Shown one piece after another: positions 37,201 to 50,151 of a DNA stretch of 64,000 bases (position 1 is the stretch's first letter; each line of letters begins with the position of its first letter). The notes beneath the pieces are model-generated. The model was not told where the DNA came from. It saw only the letters and a list, made by a program, of their open reading frames with translations, and searched no databases. The stretch comes from Blastomyces gilchristii SLH14081 (lineage: Eukaryota > Ascomycota > Eurotiomycetes > Onygenales > Ajellomycetaceae). The position numbers were made by a program, and so were the translations under genes. The stretch lies in assembly GCF_000003855.2 (NCBI RefSeq), contig NW_003101669.1, positions 365,740 through 429,739 of the forward strand, given 5' to 3'.

Positions 37201-39525
37201 GTCCATTTAATCCACGAGCTTGTTGCTTCAAAAATTGGTGACTCACCGGATGGCATGAGGACATCTATCGAAGATTTCGTCGAATGTATCCGTCGGGGTG
37301 ACGCCGCTGTTGTTTGGGACTATGAGGACAATAATGGCGGCGATGATGACCAGGATACCAGCAGGGTTCCTGCGTCTATGCATCGTGTGACCCAAGATGT
37401 CGCGAATTTTTTCTCTGCTGCGTACGAAGGTGTGAACGATCTATGGGCGAAAGAGGCGTTAAACTGGTCTACTTCTTGCCCTGTCCGGCACCTTGCATGT
37501 CGGTCCTTTCAGGTGTTCAGATGCATTTCGACGTCCCTTGACTCGAGAATGCTAGCGGATATGCTCGCACGGTTGTCTAATACGATTGCCGACGAGGAAA
37601 CCGATTACCAAACCTTCTCGATGGAAATTTTGACCACGTTGAAAGTTATCATCAGCTCCCTTGCGCCACAGGATTTGCTGCGCTACCCCCAACTCTTCTG
37701 GACAACGTGTGCATGCCTTAACACGATTCATGAGCGCGAGTTCATGGAAAGTGTTGGTATGCTGGAAAAATATCTGGACAAGGTGGACATGCGTGACCCG
37801 GCTGTTTTAACGAAACTCAGAGAGAGCAAACCGGCCAAGTGGGAAGGCGACTTTGAGGGCATCCAGGTTCTGATATACAAGGGATTAAAATCTGGTGAAT
37901 TGCTAGACAAGACTTTGTCCGTTCTGCACCGGCTCACTGCACTTCCCAACGATGAACTGGTGGGTGATAACAATCGGTTACTCTTTGCAATCCTGGCGAA
38001 CCTCCCGGGCCTACTCCACCGGTTTGATCTCCCAGAACGGCCCAAGGAGGTTGTCGAGCGCGCGAGGCTACTTGCTTCGATTTCTGAGAACAACGGGTAT
38101 ACTCGACTTTCTGATTGCTTATTTGGCTTCTCAAGCGGCCACTATAAGCGGAGTCAAGATTTGTTAGTAGATACTGTTGAAGCTATTCGATCTTACTACT
38201 TCCCCGCGCAAGAGGTCCAAACTCTTATTTTCCTTATGGGGTTGCTGACGAACACGACACCATGGTTCCGCATCAAGACTATGAAGATTCTGTGTGCTTT
38301 AATTTCTGAAATCGACATGCGTCGCCCTGAAATTGCGTGCTATGGGCCGGATCTCATTTCTCCCCTACTTCGACTGCTTCACACTGACCTATGTCCCCAG
38401 GCCCTAGAAGTGATGGACCACATAATGACCGTCTCTGGAAACCCGATGGAGCGACATCATCTAAGAATGAGTATGGCTTCGTCATGCTCATCTCGAGCGA
38501 TCCGTAAGGAGTTTGAGCGTATCCAAAGTCTGTATGGAATACCGGAACGAACTGGCTGGTCTATCCCTGTTCCCGCTGCCCAGTCAGCCCTGACGAGGAA
38601 TAATGTGCATGCTGTTTTCTACACTTGTGCAGACGCCGATGGATCCGAACAAACTCCTGCGTCCCCTGAAATGGAGTTCCACGTGGATGAATATAACAAT
38701 TTGTATTTCCCGGGGCTACGAGCGGACACGATGAAATCATTCGATACCCAGAACGACGGAAGTATGGGCGACTTATTGCAGAAACTAGACAGTCTTGATG
38801 ATTTCTTCGACGAAACTGAAGCGATTCCAGCCCCCTTGAATTCAATTTCAGGTACCACACTGCACAGTTTCGCAAGCGACTTCCACGACGCCAGTGCCAA
38901 TCTTTACGATCAGCAAACCGCCCCTCTCTTACGAAAGTCACTAGCTCGAACAGCCTCATCCTCATCTTTCCACAACGGCCTCGCTGAATCCCGACCAACA
39001 ACCAGTCGCACAGATGTAACCGGGATGCACGCTTCGACGTTCAGCGTAAACTCCGGAATCCCATCCTCCAGAACCTCTATGCACACACGATCCGTAACTT
39101 CGCCCGCAAACACCTATCCCTCCAGCAGCCAGTTATCGATACCCATGTTCGGAAGCTCAACTACACTCCCATTCCTATCCGATGACGAGCTCGAGGAAGC
39201 GCTCTCCGACTCTGACCAGCCATCCTCTAACTCAGCCACGTCTCCGCGCCATGGCAGCGAAGGTCCGTTCTCGCTTGAGTCCGTGATCCGCAGCAGCGTG
39301 CGTCGCTTGACTGGCGGCACGTCCTCCACCAGAGAGAAAGAACGCCAGCGGGACCTCCTAAGAGCTCAGCAGCGTGCGTTTGTCCATACGGCTAGCTCAC
39401 CACGAGTTCCCAAAGTCCCGGCGGAGTATCTTACGGGTCCAGCGGGAGGCCTTCCAGGTGGCTCTACAAGTGGCCCCACCACGAGCGCTGTCCCACCGAG
39501 CGGTCCTGCTTCCCCGGGACATTGA
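31275..39525 (+). CDS. TAO3: Cell morphogenesis protein Tao3/Pag1 (Furry family)
   Basis: Five exons: 31275-31287, 31471-32228, 32306-32536, 32635-36981 and 37039-39525. All joins keep frame, giving about 2611 residues. The family is a huge HEAT/ARM-like scaffold of the RAM (regulation of Ace2 and morphogenesis) network, which works with NDR kinases at sites of polar growth. The N-terminal 250 residues are disordered and Ser/Pro-rich. The conserved body begins at GEYALHHLFNSFVGQADEKI, matching the Mor2-Pag1 N-terminal region, and continues as alpha-helical repeats to about residue 2300. The tail is Ser/Thr-rich. The first exon codes only four residues plus one base (ATG CAA CAT ACC T). It is chosen because the upstream frame of exon 2 has no ATG and the GTAAGT...GCACAG join fits frame exactly, with a CTAAC branch site. 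Length matches filamentous orthologues. Confidence 0.93.
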
Positions 39526-40260
39526 AGTGGCACACCTTGCAATACTCTAATTATATAATCTCCCGTCCCTTGACTACGTATCTTTCTGCTCGTATTACTG
39601 CCATTTTACCGCTTAAGATACCCTGATCTCTAAATATACTGTTTAACTCCCCCCCGTCCCCCCCCCCCCCCCCCCTTTACATTTTTCTATATCTCACGTA
39701 CACATTTATATACTGCTTTTGTTTTCCAATTTTCTTCCTCGGTATCATGATAAAATCTCCTTAATGTTTGACGTTTTATCTCCCATCACCATCACCAGCC
39801 TAGAACAAGTTATATGTTCTTTCTGGAGCCTTTTGTGTGACATTTGCCTTATTTTCTCATTGTGGATCCGAAAGTCAGGATAATGATTGCATAAGTTATG
39901 GGTTGATTGTGTCTGTGGGTCGGTGTCAGGAGCTTGGGGGATATATGAATGATGAAAGATTTGATTTTTCCCGAGGCATATATATAGATAGGAATGGACG
40001 TATTTAATAGAAAGACTGTTTGGCTGCTTTGCGTTCGGTATTTGACGATTTATTCCCAGTGGTTATCACATTTCTTTCTCCTGCGATATTGTTTATGTTT
40101 CCTTTCTGGCGTTCGTGGTAGATTTGGTTATCAATGATATTCACGATATAGAATGGTGTATATTAATCTTCAAATCTAACCAATCCACCCGTCTAATAAA
40201 TCCATTACGTCTATCGACTGCAGAAAATAAGTTGACATGCTATGCGCTAAAAAGTATTGG
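39526..40260. other. Convergent spacer, TAO3 and HET gene 3' ends
   Basis: AT-rich 3' flanks with a C-run at 39649-39675 interrupted by one GT. No gene seen. Confidence 0.5.
39649..39675 (+). repeat. C homopolymer tract
   Basis: About 25 C with a single GT interruption about 125 bp past the TAO3 stop. Could form G-rich structure on the other strand. Confidence 0.9.
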
Positions 40261-40549
40261 TTAAATGATGGTTACCGTCTTTAACACAGCATCTTGAAAC
40301 ATCTCCCCAACAGGATCTATAGGGGGGGGCTTCTGCAGAAGAATCACCGTTCCAATCCGCTCAAAACGCCCAGACGATTCAGACCGCTTCTTCAAGACAA
40401 GCGATATCAGATGGTCTGTCGATCCTTCCTGTATAACGCTCATGCGTAGACAAAATACCTCTGTCCCCTGCTTCGTCTGCCCTGGTCCATCATGATCGAG
40501 CAGGTAGTCCGGTTTAATTGCCAGTCGCAGTCGATTCTTCGTCTTCGTG

Positions 40550-40583
<34 letters not shown>

Positions 40584-42522
40584 TACTACTATTACCACCC
40601 ATCGGCAAGGATACATAATGCACAACATCCTCCACCCCATCCCGCACCTCAACCTCCCGCTCAAGCAACCCAGCAACCACCAGCCCAGAAATCGTAAGAA
40701 CCCCACTCGAAACAGCCCCGAACTCATCAACACCAGTCCAAGTCACCTCGCACCTCTCCACGGTGCTGAAATGCTTGAACGGCTGCCTTTCCTTCAACGA
40801 CCCCTGCCGATCTGCCAGGTTGGTAAATAACGCCCCATCGTAATACAGCACGTAGGACTCCGTGCTCGCCCATGACCACGTCGGTGCGTTGCGCGGGTAC
40901 GGTCTCCCCTTCTGGTGGCGCGAGCGCATGTGCACGCTCCAGATTAGATCGTCATTGATGGACTCCTCCCAAACGCCCGCCAGGTACCGCGACTGTCGGC
41001 GCGCAGCAAGGTCCTTGGCAATACCGCTGATAGCTGGCAGGCGATCCTTCGACTTCGTCAGCAGCAGCGCCGTGTAGCAGCCCACCATCGTCCGCCACAG
41101 GCTCGCGCCCTGGTAGCGGACCGCGTGTCGAAACTTCTCATCGGCCGCCCAGCTGCTGGTGTAATCGCCCAGTGCTTCTGCGTGCTCGATTTTGAATAGC
41201 GCGATGGGCACTTCGGGCGAGGAGCCGTGGAATTCTATGTCGTTGCATTCGCAGAAGATGCTGGAGCGGCATTCGAAGAAGAGCTCGTAGCGGCCGAAGT
41301 GGAGGATGCGGGTAGAGAGCATACGCTCTTGGTAGACCCATGCGCGGGTGAGCAGGGGGTAGTGGGTTGCGGTTGGGTTGCCGGTGAATATGTCGCTGGT
41401 GGTGATTTCCATGTCGATGTGGTGGTCGATGTGCTCGCGGAAGAAGAGGCGATAGGCCTCCCGTTTGCCACTTTTACCTGAAGGCGGTGTCTTGCCGGAA
41501 ACTTCGAAGTCTGGAGTGTCTCTGAAAAGTCCGCCGGCGCCATTGGCTGACATCGTTGCGGCGATGGTTAGATGGCCATTTGTGTATATTGCAGCCATGT
41601 TGGCGGATTCCACGTCCCAGTCTCTCGCGTCGTCTTGGATGATGCAGAGGGAGTCTATCCAGATGTATTTGATGCCAAGAGCTCTGGTGAGGGCAATGGC
41701 GTCGCGGAAGGTCTTGGATAGGCATGCCCACGGTATGCGCCGTTTGTGCTCTGCGAGAGTCGATTTGGTAGTCGTGATGATCTGGGCGAGTCCCCAGCAG
41801 TGGCTGAGGCAGATGTACTTGGCCCTGATCGTACCCTTTGGTTCGATGAGCTTGACGCTGTTTTCGTCGAGGCCCACGTCCACAACCCTTGTGGGCAAAG
41901 GTGGGTTATCGAGTGAGTCGCAGAAGCATTCAGGTACGTAATGAGTGACGATGCATGATGCAAGCCAGCCCTTGAGGGTAGCCATAGCCGTATCGGAATC
42001 GGTGCCTGGCGAAGTTCTCCTCGAAACTGGGATGTAATCCCACGAGTCCGGGATTGGGCAATCATCATTCTCTGTGCAAAATATCTGGATTTCAAAACGA
42101 CGACCGCCTTTCATTAAGAAGATCAAGTTCTTGCCCGACTCCTGTTTCTCAGCGTCGTCGATAGTGGTGGGGTAGTAGAAACGAAGGATTCCGTGTAGGA
42201 TATCCGATTCTTTAATACCGTGCTGGCCGAAACAGCCACGGCATCCAGATATGAGAATGCTGCAGCAGTAGCATGACTTTGCTGAATTGAGCATTTCATC
42301 CCAAGTGAATTTAGGGACGATGTGGTGCCTATTCATACCCCTAAGGCGGGTATCAGAAATGTCCCATTTCCCTTGGAACTTATTGCAGAGGGTGCACGTC
42401 ATCTTTGTGGAGTATTTTTCAGTGTCCTGATGACTGACAACATCATAGACCCTGAGATTCTGAAGCAAGCTGCGAGTTCTGTATCCTCTTAGGGATGTTC
42501 GACGCTGGAGCGTAAGCTCCAT
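40261..42522 (-). CDS. Heterokaryon incompatibility (HET) domain protein
   Basis: A single exon of 753 residues from the first true ATG (a TTG lies nine codons upstream). The HET domain begins at about residue 236 with YICLSHCWG and continues through TFRDAIALTRALGIKYIWIDSLCIIQDD, then AAIYTNGHLTIAATMSANGAGGLF. This is the classic three-block signature, and a typical downstream RAWVYQERMLSTRILHF block is also present. HET proteins trigger or take part in non-self recognition and cell death after hyphal fusion. The N-terminal 110 residues hold a cluster of cysteines (CTLC, CYCC, CRGC) that may bind metal. An 11-residue Asn run at the C-terminal side is coded by a TTA/AAT microsatellite and could vary between strains. 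No partner domain such as NACHT or ankyrin is visible, and no neighbouring recognition partner is seen. Confidence 0.93.
40550..40582. repeat. Coding TTA/AAT microsatellite
   Basis: Eleven triplet units inside the HET gene, coding asparagine on the minus strand; likely length-variable without frameshift. Confidence 0.9.
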
Positions 42523-43643
42523 GGCGAAGTTACATTGTTTTCTGCCCAATGACGAAGCACGAGGTTAGCGGCTTTGTAGAGTAGTTAACTAACTAGTTAC
42601 TCGTAACGTTGTCCGAAGCTCGTTCATAGCTACATACATATAGTTTGTTGATACTCAATAGAGCCAGGGGCCAGAGTTTGCATGTGGGTCGAATTGTCCA
42701 TTGCAGCATCAGTTATGTAGTTACCGAATATAGTTAGTGATATGTAAATTTGATTGTTGCACTTTTCAGAAGCCATTCTGCTGATGGGGAGATAATCTGT
42801 TGAACCCGGAATCCCGCCAATTAGCATTGATAAAGAAAGCCATAATCCAGTGAGAGCTATAACAAGAGTACTATGTATGGATGTCTGGATGTATATTGTA
42901 AAATAAGAGCTGTGGTGATCAATTCTGCACCGAAAGGGGGCAGGCATGGCATGACCACCGAACAGTTAGCTAATGGCAATGAGAAGGCCGATAATGAAAT
43001 GAGACATCTAACTATTTAAGAAAAATGAATCAAAGGGATTTCACTTATTACTTTTTTGACTATCCTCACCTTTGATATGCCAACTTTGATATGCCGATAT
43101 AATGTGCTCAAGTTGCTGTGCCCTACCCCCCCGCCAATCGCCCGCCCTCGGTTGAAGCCGGAGTTTTGACGCTGGGCTGTGAGTGGCTGCCGAGTCCGGG
43201 GCGTGGTTGGGCGCCTGCGAATAAGGGCGACAGCCAGAGCTCTGGGGGCCAAATTAGCGCCTTTAGTGTCGGTTAGTGCCCATTAGCCCCTATTAGGTGT
43301 GGCTGGAATGGGGACTCCCCCCTAGCCTGAGGCGCCCGGGAGGCTGGAGCTGGGGCAAGGCTAAGCACGGCCTGCCTGCCTCTGGATAAGGGATTGGATT
43401 AGAGGTCGAGACTCGGCTCAACCTGCTCGGCTCCAGAGTTAACTAGTTAAACTTCCCCATGCTTCCTCCATTCTCCGTCTCACTCACTGTGATAAATACT
43501 TGCTTGACGCTTTTCTTCCTCCTTTCCTCCGCAATTATTAAACACAGTACCCATTCTTTTTGTTTGGTGCTTTTTTTTTTTTTCCTTTTCTCATTCTCTC
43601 ATCCCCGCTGCCATCCTTAACTCTTTATACCCAGCTGTCCAAG
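42523..43643. other. Divergent spacer, HET gene and 3-hydroxyisobutyrate dehydrogenase
   Basis: Promoter region of both genes. A GC-richer block lies at 43130-43400, and a C/T-rich leader at 43440-43640. Short minus-strand frames have no support. Confidence 0.5.
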
Positions 43644-45168
43644 ATGAGTACTTCTCTGTTCAACGCCCCGCTGAGGAGGCTGCTCGCCCCTCCCTTCACT
43701 ACTCCGCACGCTTCAAGGAGAGCTTTCTCCACGACTCTATCACGGGATGCGACTTGGGGGTTTATTGGTTTGGGGCAGATGGGTGCGTATTGTCTCATTC
43801 CCTTGGTTTCTTGTTCTTTTTCTTTTTTATATACCTCCGCTGCATATGTCCATGCCGGTCTTCAGTCCTTGGTGTTGCCGGTTTTTCGGTGGTGTGTTCG
43901 GGCGACTGTCTCTCCATCTCCGCATGTCCGCTGTCAACAGGGAACATACTTCAACTACCCGGCCTTGATACTCAAACCCCTTGTCTTGAGGGAACTTATT
44001 AGTTAGCTAATCAGATTGTGCGTATTTCTTTTCCACCCCTAGGATACTCAATGGCTAGGAATTTGCGTTCCAAAATCCCCAAATCTGATACACTGATCAT
44101 ATGCGACGTCAACGCGAAAACCACCGAGCAATTCGTCCAAGAACAACCCAGCGACCTGAAAGTCAAGGTTGCGACTAGCCCTCAACAGGTGGCTTTAGAA
44201 TCGGTAAGGATTGTGTATACTTATTTTTGCAAAATACATATGTCATCTCTTTGTATTCATTTGGCGACCCTAAGCCCTTCACACTGCCTCTATGTCTACC
44301 TTCCCGCATTTTAGGTATATGAATTTGGGAAAACAACCGCCTGCGCATTCACTCGATTGGCTCTGCTACTCTGCCAATATCTAGACTTTTCATGGAAATT
44401 AATAAAAATCCAATTTTCTTTACCCTGTAGGAAACAATTATCACCAGTCTTCCTGAACCCCGCCACGTCAAGGACGTTTTCCACATCATCCTAAAAGGCG
44501 GCCTCCCAAAACCCCAATCAGACAAAGACCGCCTCTTCATCGACTGCTCGACGATCGACCCCGCCTCCTCCCGCGAAGTCGCAAACGCAGTCCACTGCAC
44601 GGGCGCCGGCAAATTCGTAGATGCTCCCATGTCCGGCGGCGTCGTGGGCGCCAAGGCCGGTACTCTCACCTTCATGCTCGGTGCCTCCTCCAAAGTGCCC
44701 GGACTTGCCCAGCGGGCCGAAGAGGCTCTCCTGCTTATGGGCAAGAAGGTATGGCACCTGGGTGAGCAGGGGGCCGGGCTCTCCGGAAAACTAGCCAACA
44801 ATTACCTCCTCGCCATCCAGAACATCGCGACGGCGGAAGCGATGAATCTCGGGATTCGGTGGGGGCTGGATGCGAAGACGCTGGGCCAGATGATCAATTC
44901 GTCCACGGGGAGGTCATGGTCGAGTGAGGTGAATAACCCCGTGCCCGGTGTGGTCGAGACAGCGCCCGCTTCGAGGGATTATGCGGGTGGGTTTGGGGTG
45001 TCGTTGATGAAGAAGGATCTTCGGCTTGCGGTGGAGGCGGCGAAGGAGGCGGGGACACCCTTGAAGCTTGCGGAGAAGGCGCAGGAGGTTTATGCGGAGA
45101 CTGAGAGCGGGTATCCGGGTAAGGACTTTTCTGTGGTGTATAAATATCTGAAGGATATGTCGCGATAG
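43644..45168 (+). CDS. 3-hydroxyisobutyrate dehydrogenase, mitochondrial
   Basis: Three exons: 43644-43782, 44043-44203 and 44431-45168, giving 345 residues. The enzyme oxidises 3-hydroxyisobutyrate to methylmalonate semialdehyde with NAD in valine breakdown. The first 35 residues are Arg/Ser-rich and acid-free, fitting a mitochondrial presequence (RRLLAPP, RRAFSTTLSR). The Rossmann motif GFIGLGQMGYSMARNL is split by intron 1. DAPMSGGVVGAKAGTL is the substrate-binding signature, and GAGLSGKLANN carries the catalytic lysine. The C-terminal KDLRLAVEAAKE helix is also typical. Family length is about 300-345. Introns of 260 and 227 nt are long for this window. Confidence 0.95.
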
Positions 45169-45767
45169 ATGGACAATGGAGTGTTTTTTTTTTTTTTTTT
45201 TTTAGGTTTAGGATGTTCTGTCTCTTATTTTTGTACCTATGGGAATGGATATACGCGGGATGGACGGCCTAAGTTTATGGGGTTTCCCTTTTTCCTAGAA
45301 TGAGATACCAGATAAGAAACTCAATTGCATATAGATTAGTTTATCTTTTTTCACCCTTCGCCGCTACTATCCAATTTGTAATTTATAACTGCTTTTCGGC
45401 TTCCGCCATGTCAAATTGATAAGTTCCTCTAGTTAGGAGGGGATCTTCGATATTTAAGCGTGCCAAGCCAGCATCATATTAATATGAAATAATACAATGA
45501 AATCAGTAGCCGCATCGTCTCAACTTCGGCTTCAACTCTAACTTCAACCCGCCAGTGCCTAGACAAACAGCCGGCATATCTGCACTGGCCACCATAGTCC
45601 TCCATATACTCTCTATATTATTGAATACCTGTGGCGACAGGTTGGTGTGATTACAGTATCGGAATCGCCCAACATATTCCCTGATACCAGAGTGGTTGCT
45701 CTGCTTATCACTGCTCTGCTCTCCAACACTCTTAGGCAGGTCAGCTTATAGCTCCCGGCTCTTCAAT
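45169..45767. other. Spacer between 3-hydroxyisobutyrate dehydrogenase and DDB1
   Basis: Contains an 18-base T run just after the dehydrogenase stop, then DDB1 promoter sequence. No gene seen. Confidence 0.5.
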
Positions 45768-48700
45768 ATGGCGTACGTGGTGCCTATCCATCATGCAAGC
45801 AGCATCCGCCATGCTTTAAAGCTCCAATTCTTGGAGCCGGAAAAAGACTGCTTGGTTGTTGCGTGAGTATTCCCCAACCCGGTAGCTAGCTCTCCCATTC
45901 ATGCACAGGATCACTACCAAACACAGTATCTAACCACGCCCGCACTCACTCCAGCAAATCCAACCGCCTTGAATTCTACTCCCGAACTCCCGATGGCCTC
46001 TCCCTCGAACACTCAAAAGCCATATACGGCAAAGTGACTATGCTAGCAAAGCTATCACGACCCCCACTACCTACACAACCACAATCACAGCCAGAGCCGC
46101 AAACCCCGGACCAACGACCACAGCTACAACCGGCTCCCTTCCGTCCCCAAACAGACATCCTCTTCGTTGGCACAGACCGCTCCACCTACTTCACCGTCTC
46201 CTGGGACCAAAAGACAAAAAACCTCCACACAGAGCGCAAATACGTTGATCTTGCCGACGGTTCCGCCCGCGAGTCCCAACTCGGCGACCGCTGCCTTATC
46301 GATCCCTCTGGCCGATTTCTCACGCTAGAGTTATACGAAGGCATCGTCACGGTTATACCCATTGGCCAGCCGCTGCGATCACGAGGATCCGGGCGGAAGT
46401 TGGGGAAGCGGGCTGCTAATGCCAGCGCAAGCACGATGCAGGGGAATCAGGATGTAGGGGCGGCGGACTTGGAGCTAGGCGAACCTTGTCAGGCGCGCGT
46501 TGAGGAATTGTTGGTGCGCTCGTCGACGTTTTTGCATACGCAGGCGGATATGCTACCAAGGATGGCGCTTTTGTATGAGGATACGATGGGGAAGGTGCGG
46601 CTGAAGGTTAGGGAGCTGGAGGTTACGTATGGCGGGATGGGAATTGGGAGTGGATCCGGCGGTGGGAGTGGAGTTGGAGCGGATGGGGGGAGTGCGGCGG
46701 TGTTGAAGGGGTTGGATATGTTGAAGGAGGAGTTGGAGATGGGGGCTAGCTTTTTGGTGCCGGTGCCGGCGCCATTAGGTAGGTTTTCTATGTCTCTCCT
46801 TATGATTTTGGCCAGATGGACCATCTGTTCGTTACATGTAGTTATATTACTTTTACTCATTGTATACGCACAGGAGGCCTCCTCGTCCTTGGCGAAACCT
46901 CAATCCGGTACCTCGACGATGCGAGCAACGAATGCATCTCACAGCCCCTCGAAGAAGCCACCATCTTCGTTGCCTGGGAGCAGGTCGATGGCCAGCGATG
47001 GCTGCTGGCGGACGACTATGGCCGTCTATTCTTTCTTATGTTAATCTTAGATTCGGACAACGCCGTTCAGAGCTGGAAACTTGACCGGCTAGGCAATATC
47101 CCACGCGCCTCGGTACTAGTTTACATGGGTGGTGGAGTCACGTTTATTGGCTCGCATCAGGGCGATTCTCAGCTCATTCGCATCACTGAGGGATCGTTTG
47201 AGGTCATACAGACGTTCGCAAATATTGCACCAATACTTGATTTTACGATTATGGATCTAGGTGGGCGGGCCATGGGGGAGAGCCAGACGCACGAGTTTTC
47301 GTCGGGTCAGGCGCGGATTGTTACGGGGTCCGGCGCATTTAATGATGGCAGTCTAAGGAGCGTGAGAAGCGGCGTGGGAATGGAGGAAGTAGGTGTGTTA
47401 GGGTCCATGGAACATATTACGGACCTCTGGGCATTACGGGTTGCTTGTCCAGAGGAATTTTCGGATACGTTGTTGGTTTCCTTTGTAGATGAGACGCGGG
47501 TGTTCTATTTCACACCTGATGGGGGGGTGGAAGAGAAGGATGAGTTTATGGGGCTGGGACTTACAGAGAGTACGCTCATTGCTGCGAATCTACCAAACGG
47601 CAGGATTTTACAAGTCACAGAACGGAATGTGCGGGTTGCGGAGTTGGATGGTGGCATGGTGATGTGGGAGTGGTCTCCAGTGTCGCAGAAAGCCATCACG
47701 GCGGCTTCTTCAAATGACGACCATCTCGTCTTGATGGTTGGAGGTCAAGTTCTCATGATTTTCGATATTAGAGGTGAAATCAAAGTCGCAGGAGAGAAGG
47801 ATTTTGGTGTCGACACACAGGTGTCTGGTGTCACTGTCACGGCATCCCCGGCCCGTTCTTGTATCCTTTGCCTACCACAAACGGCTGAAGTCATTGTCAT
47901 GAGCCTGGCAGACCTGACCATTCGCCATAGCACGTCACTGGGCGAACCAGGCGACGCTGTTCCACGCTCTGTGCTGGTCGCAGAAGTGCTCCCAAATAAT
48001 CCTGCAACTCTCTTTGTCTCCATGGCTGATGGAAGCGTCTTTTCATTCTCCTTCAACGCGACCGATTTCTCCCTAACAAGCATGAGTAAAATAACCTTAG
48101 GCTCTGAACAGCCCTCATTCAAGAAACTTCCCCGCGGAGATGGTTTATACAACGTTTTTGCTACGTGCGAGCAGCCCAGCTTAATCTACTCAGCAGAGGG
48201 CCGCATCGTTTACTCTGCCGTCAACTCTGATCAGGCCTCGCGCATCTGCCACTTCAACTCAGAAGCATATCCGGCATCCATCGCGCTAGCCACACCGTCA
48301 GAATTGAAAATCGCCCTCGTGGATGCGGAGCGGACCACGCAGATCCAGACGCTGGAGGTTGGAGAGACCGTACGGAGGGTTGCGTATTCGGCGCCTGAGA
48401 GAGCGTTCGGTATCGGTACGATTAAGCGGACGCTTGAGGATGGTGCGGAGGTCATTGCTAGTCGGTTCATGCTAGCTGATGAGATTATGTTCCGCGAATT
48501 GGATGTTTATGATCTGAATAAGGATGAGCTTGTGGAAAGTGTTATTCGCGCCCAGTTCCCAGATGATAAAGACAGTGAAGGCGAGGAGCTTATGAAGGAC
48601 TTGTTTATCGTGGGTACGTCTTATCTTGACGATTTTGGTGAGGGCTCTATACGCGGGAGGATATTAGCGTTTGAAGTGACGCCGAACAGACAACTCGGGA

Positions 48701-49733
48701 AGGTAGCGGAGATGCCTGTTAAGGGCGCGTGTAGGGCACTGGCTATTGTGCAGGATAAGATTGTTGCTGCGCTTATGAAAACGGTTCGTCGAACTACTCA
48801 TGCCGATTTTAGCTTCTTCATGATGGACTAACCCGCATATCTTGTAACAGGTCGTCGTCTACACGCTTTCCAAAGGTCAATTCGCTGACTACATCCTTAC
48901 TAAAACCGCCAGTTATCGCACCTCAACTGCACCCATTGACATCGCCGTGACAGGCAACCTCATCGCTGTCGCGGATCTCATGAAAAGTGTATCCATTGTC
49001 GAATATCAACAAGGCACCGACGGTCTGTCTGGCAGCCTGACAGAAGTTGCCCGTCATTTCCAAACTCTTTGGAGCACTGCTGTCGCGCCAGTGGCCCAGG
49101 ATACGTGGCTGGAGAGTGACGCTGAGGGAAATCTGGTCGTACTTCGCCGGAATGTCAACGGCGTGACGGAGGATGATAGACGGAGGTTGGAAGTTACGAG
49201 TGAGGTTTTACTGGGGGAGATGGTAAACCGGATACGGCCGGTGAATATTCAAGCGTCACTGGGGACGGAGGCGGCGATTTCCCCCAGAGCGTTCTTGGGT
49301 ACCGTACGTATTTTCTTATTTTCTTATTTTTATTTTTATTTTTATTTTATTTTATTTTATTTATTTATTTTTTCCTTCATCAAACGTCGACAACTAATAT
49401 GATCTGTGTATATAGGTCGAAGGCTCCATCTACCTCTTCGGGATCATCAACCCGACCTACCAAGACCTGCTCATGCGGTTGCAATCCGCAATGGCTGGCA
49501 TGGTGGTAACGCCCGGCGGGATGCCGTTTAACAAATTCCGCGCCTTCCGAAATACCGTACGCCAGGCAGAGGAGCCGTATCGGTTCGTTGACGGGGAGCT
49601 GATTGAGCGGTTTTTGGGCTGTGGCGCGGAATTGCAGGAGGAGATTGTCGGAAAAGTCATCGCGGATGGGGTTGCTGGTGTTACTGTTGAGCGTGTTAAG
49701 GCGATTGTGGAGGAGTTGAAGAGGATGCATTAG
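45768..49733 (+). CDS. DDB1: DNA damage-binding protein 1 (DDB1), Cul4 adaptor
   Basis: Five exons: 45768-45862, 45955-46778, 46874-48783, 48851-49303 and 49416-49733, giving about 1199 residues; all phases fit. DDB1 is the triple beta-propeller adaptor that links DCAF substrate receptors to the Cul4 ubiquitin ligase in nucleotide excision repair and chromatin control. The N terminus MAYVVPIHHASSIRHA and the following KSNRLEFYS match MMSS_N. LIDPSGRFLTLELYEGIVTVIPI is a conserved propeller-A strand pair. The C-terminal CPSF_A region contains VVVYTLSKGQF and ends VEGSIYLFGIINPTYQDLLMRLQ. A Gly/Ser-rich insert near residues 240-300 (GSGSGGGSGVG) explains the length excess over the usual about 1140. 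RSE1 and CFT1 are relatives, but length and N terminus fit DDB1 best. Intron 4 is a TTTTA-rich repeat. Confidence 0.93.
49314..49370 (+). repeat. TTTTAT/TTTA microsatellite inside DDB1 intron 4
   Basis: T-rich repeat between donor GTACGT and acceptor TATAG. It lies in the 112-nt intron. Confidence 0.85.
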
Positions 49734-50151
49734 GATGGATGTATTTGCGTTTGTTGCGGGTTGTGGACACGGTAATAGTAGGATTGGGTAAGGCTATGTA
49801 TGCCTAAGTCTAGGCTCTATTTTATTCTACATGTATGTACGAAATGGGCAATTAATATTCATTTCGGAAATGAGAAAAAAGCAAAAGAATATCCATGGCT
49901 TTCATGTGAAGATAAAATTATATCGACTATTCAAATGTGAAATGATCTATCCCACTGTAAACCATCCAATACGAAATGGCCTCATTATACATGGAAAATA
50001 TTGAATAATAATGACCAAATCGAACGAGATAAAGCATATAAAAACAATCCCCACCCCTATAAAATCCTCCCCCCAACAAAATAAATAAATAAATAAAAAT
50101 AAAAATAACTAACTAAAAATAATAAATAAATAAATCAACGCCAAAATGAAA
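49734..50151. other. Convergent spacer, DDB1 and PGA2 3' ends
   Basis: AT-rich, with AAATA/AAAT repeats at 50080-50135 just beyond the PGA2 stop. No gene seen. Confidence 0.5.

Noticed and set aside
42523..42549. TTG-initiated extension of the HET protein
   Set aside because: No ATG upstream in frame; the ATG at 42522 is the sensible start.
43016..43252. Arg-rich minus-strand frame
   Set aside because: Within the divergent promoter region, GC-rich stretch, no homology cue.
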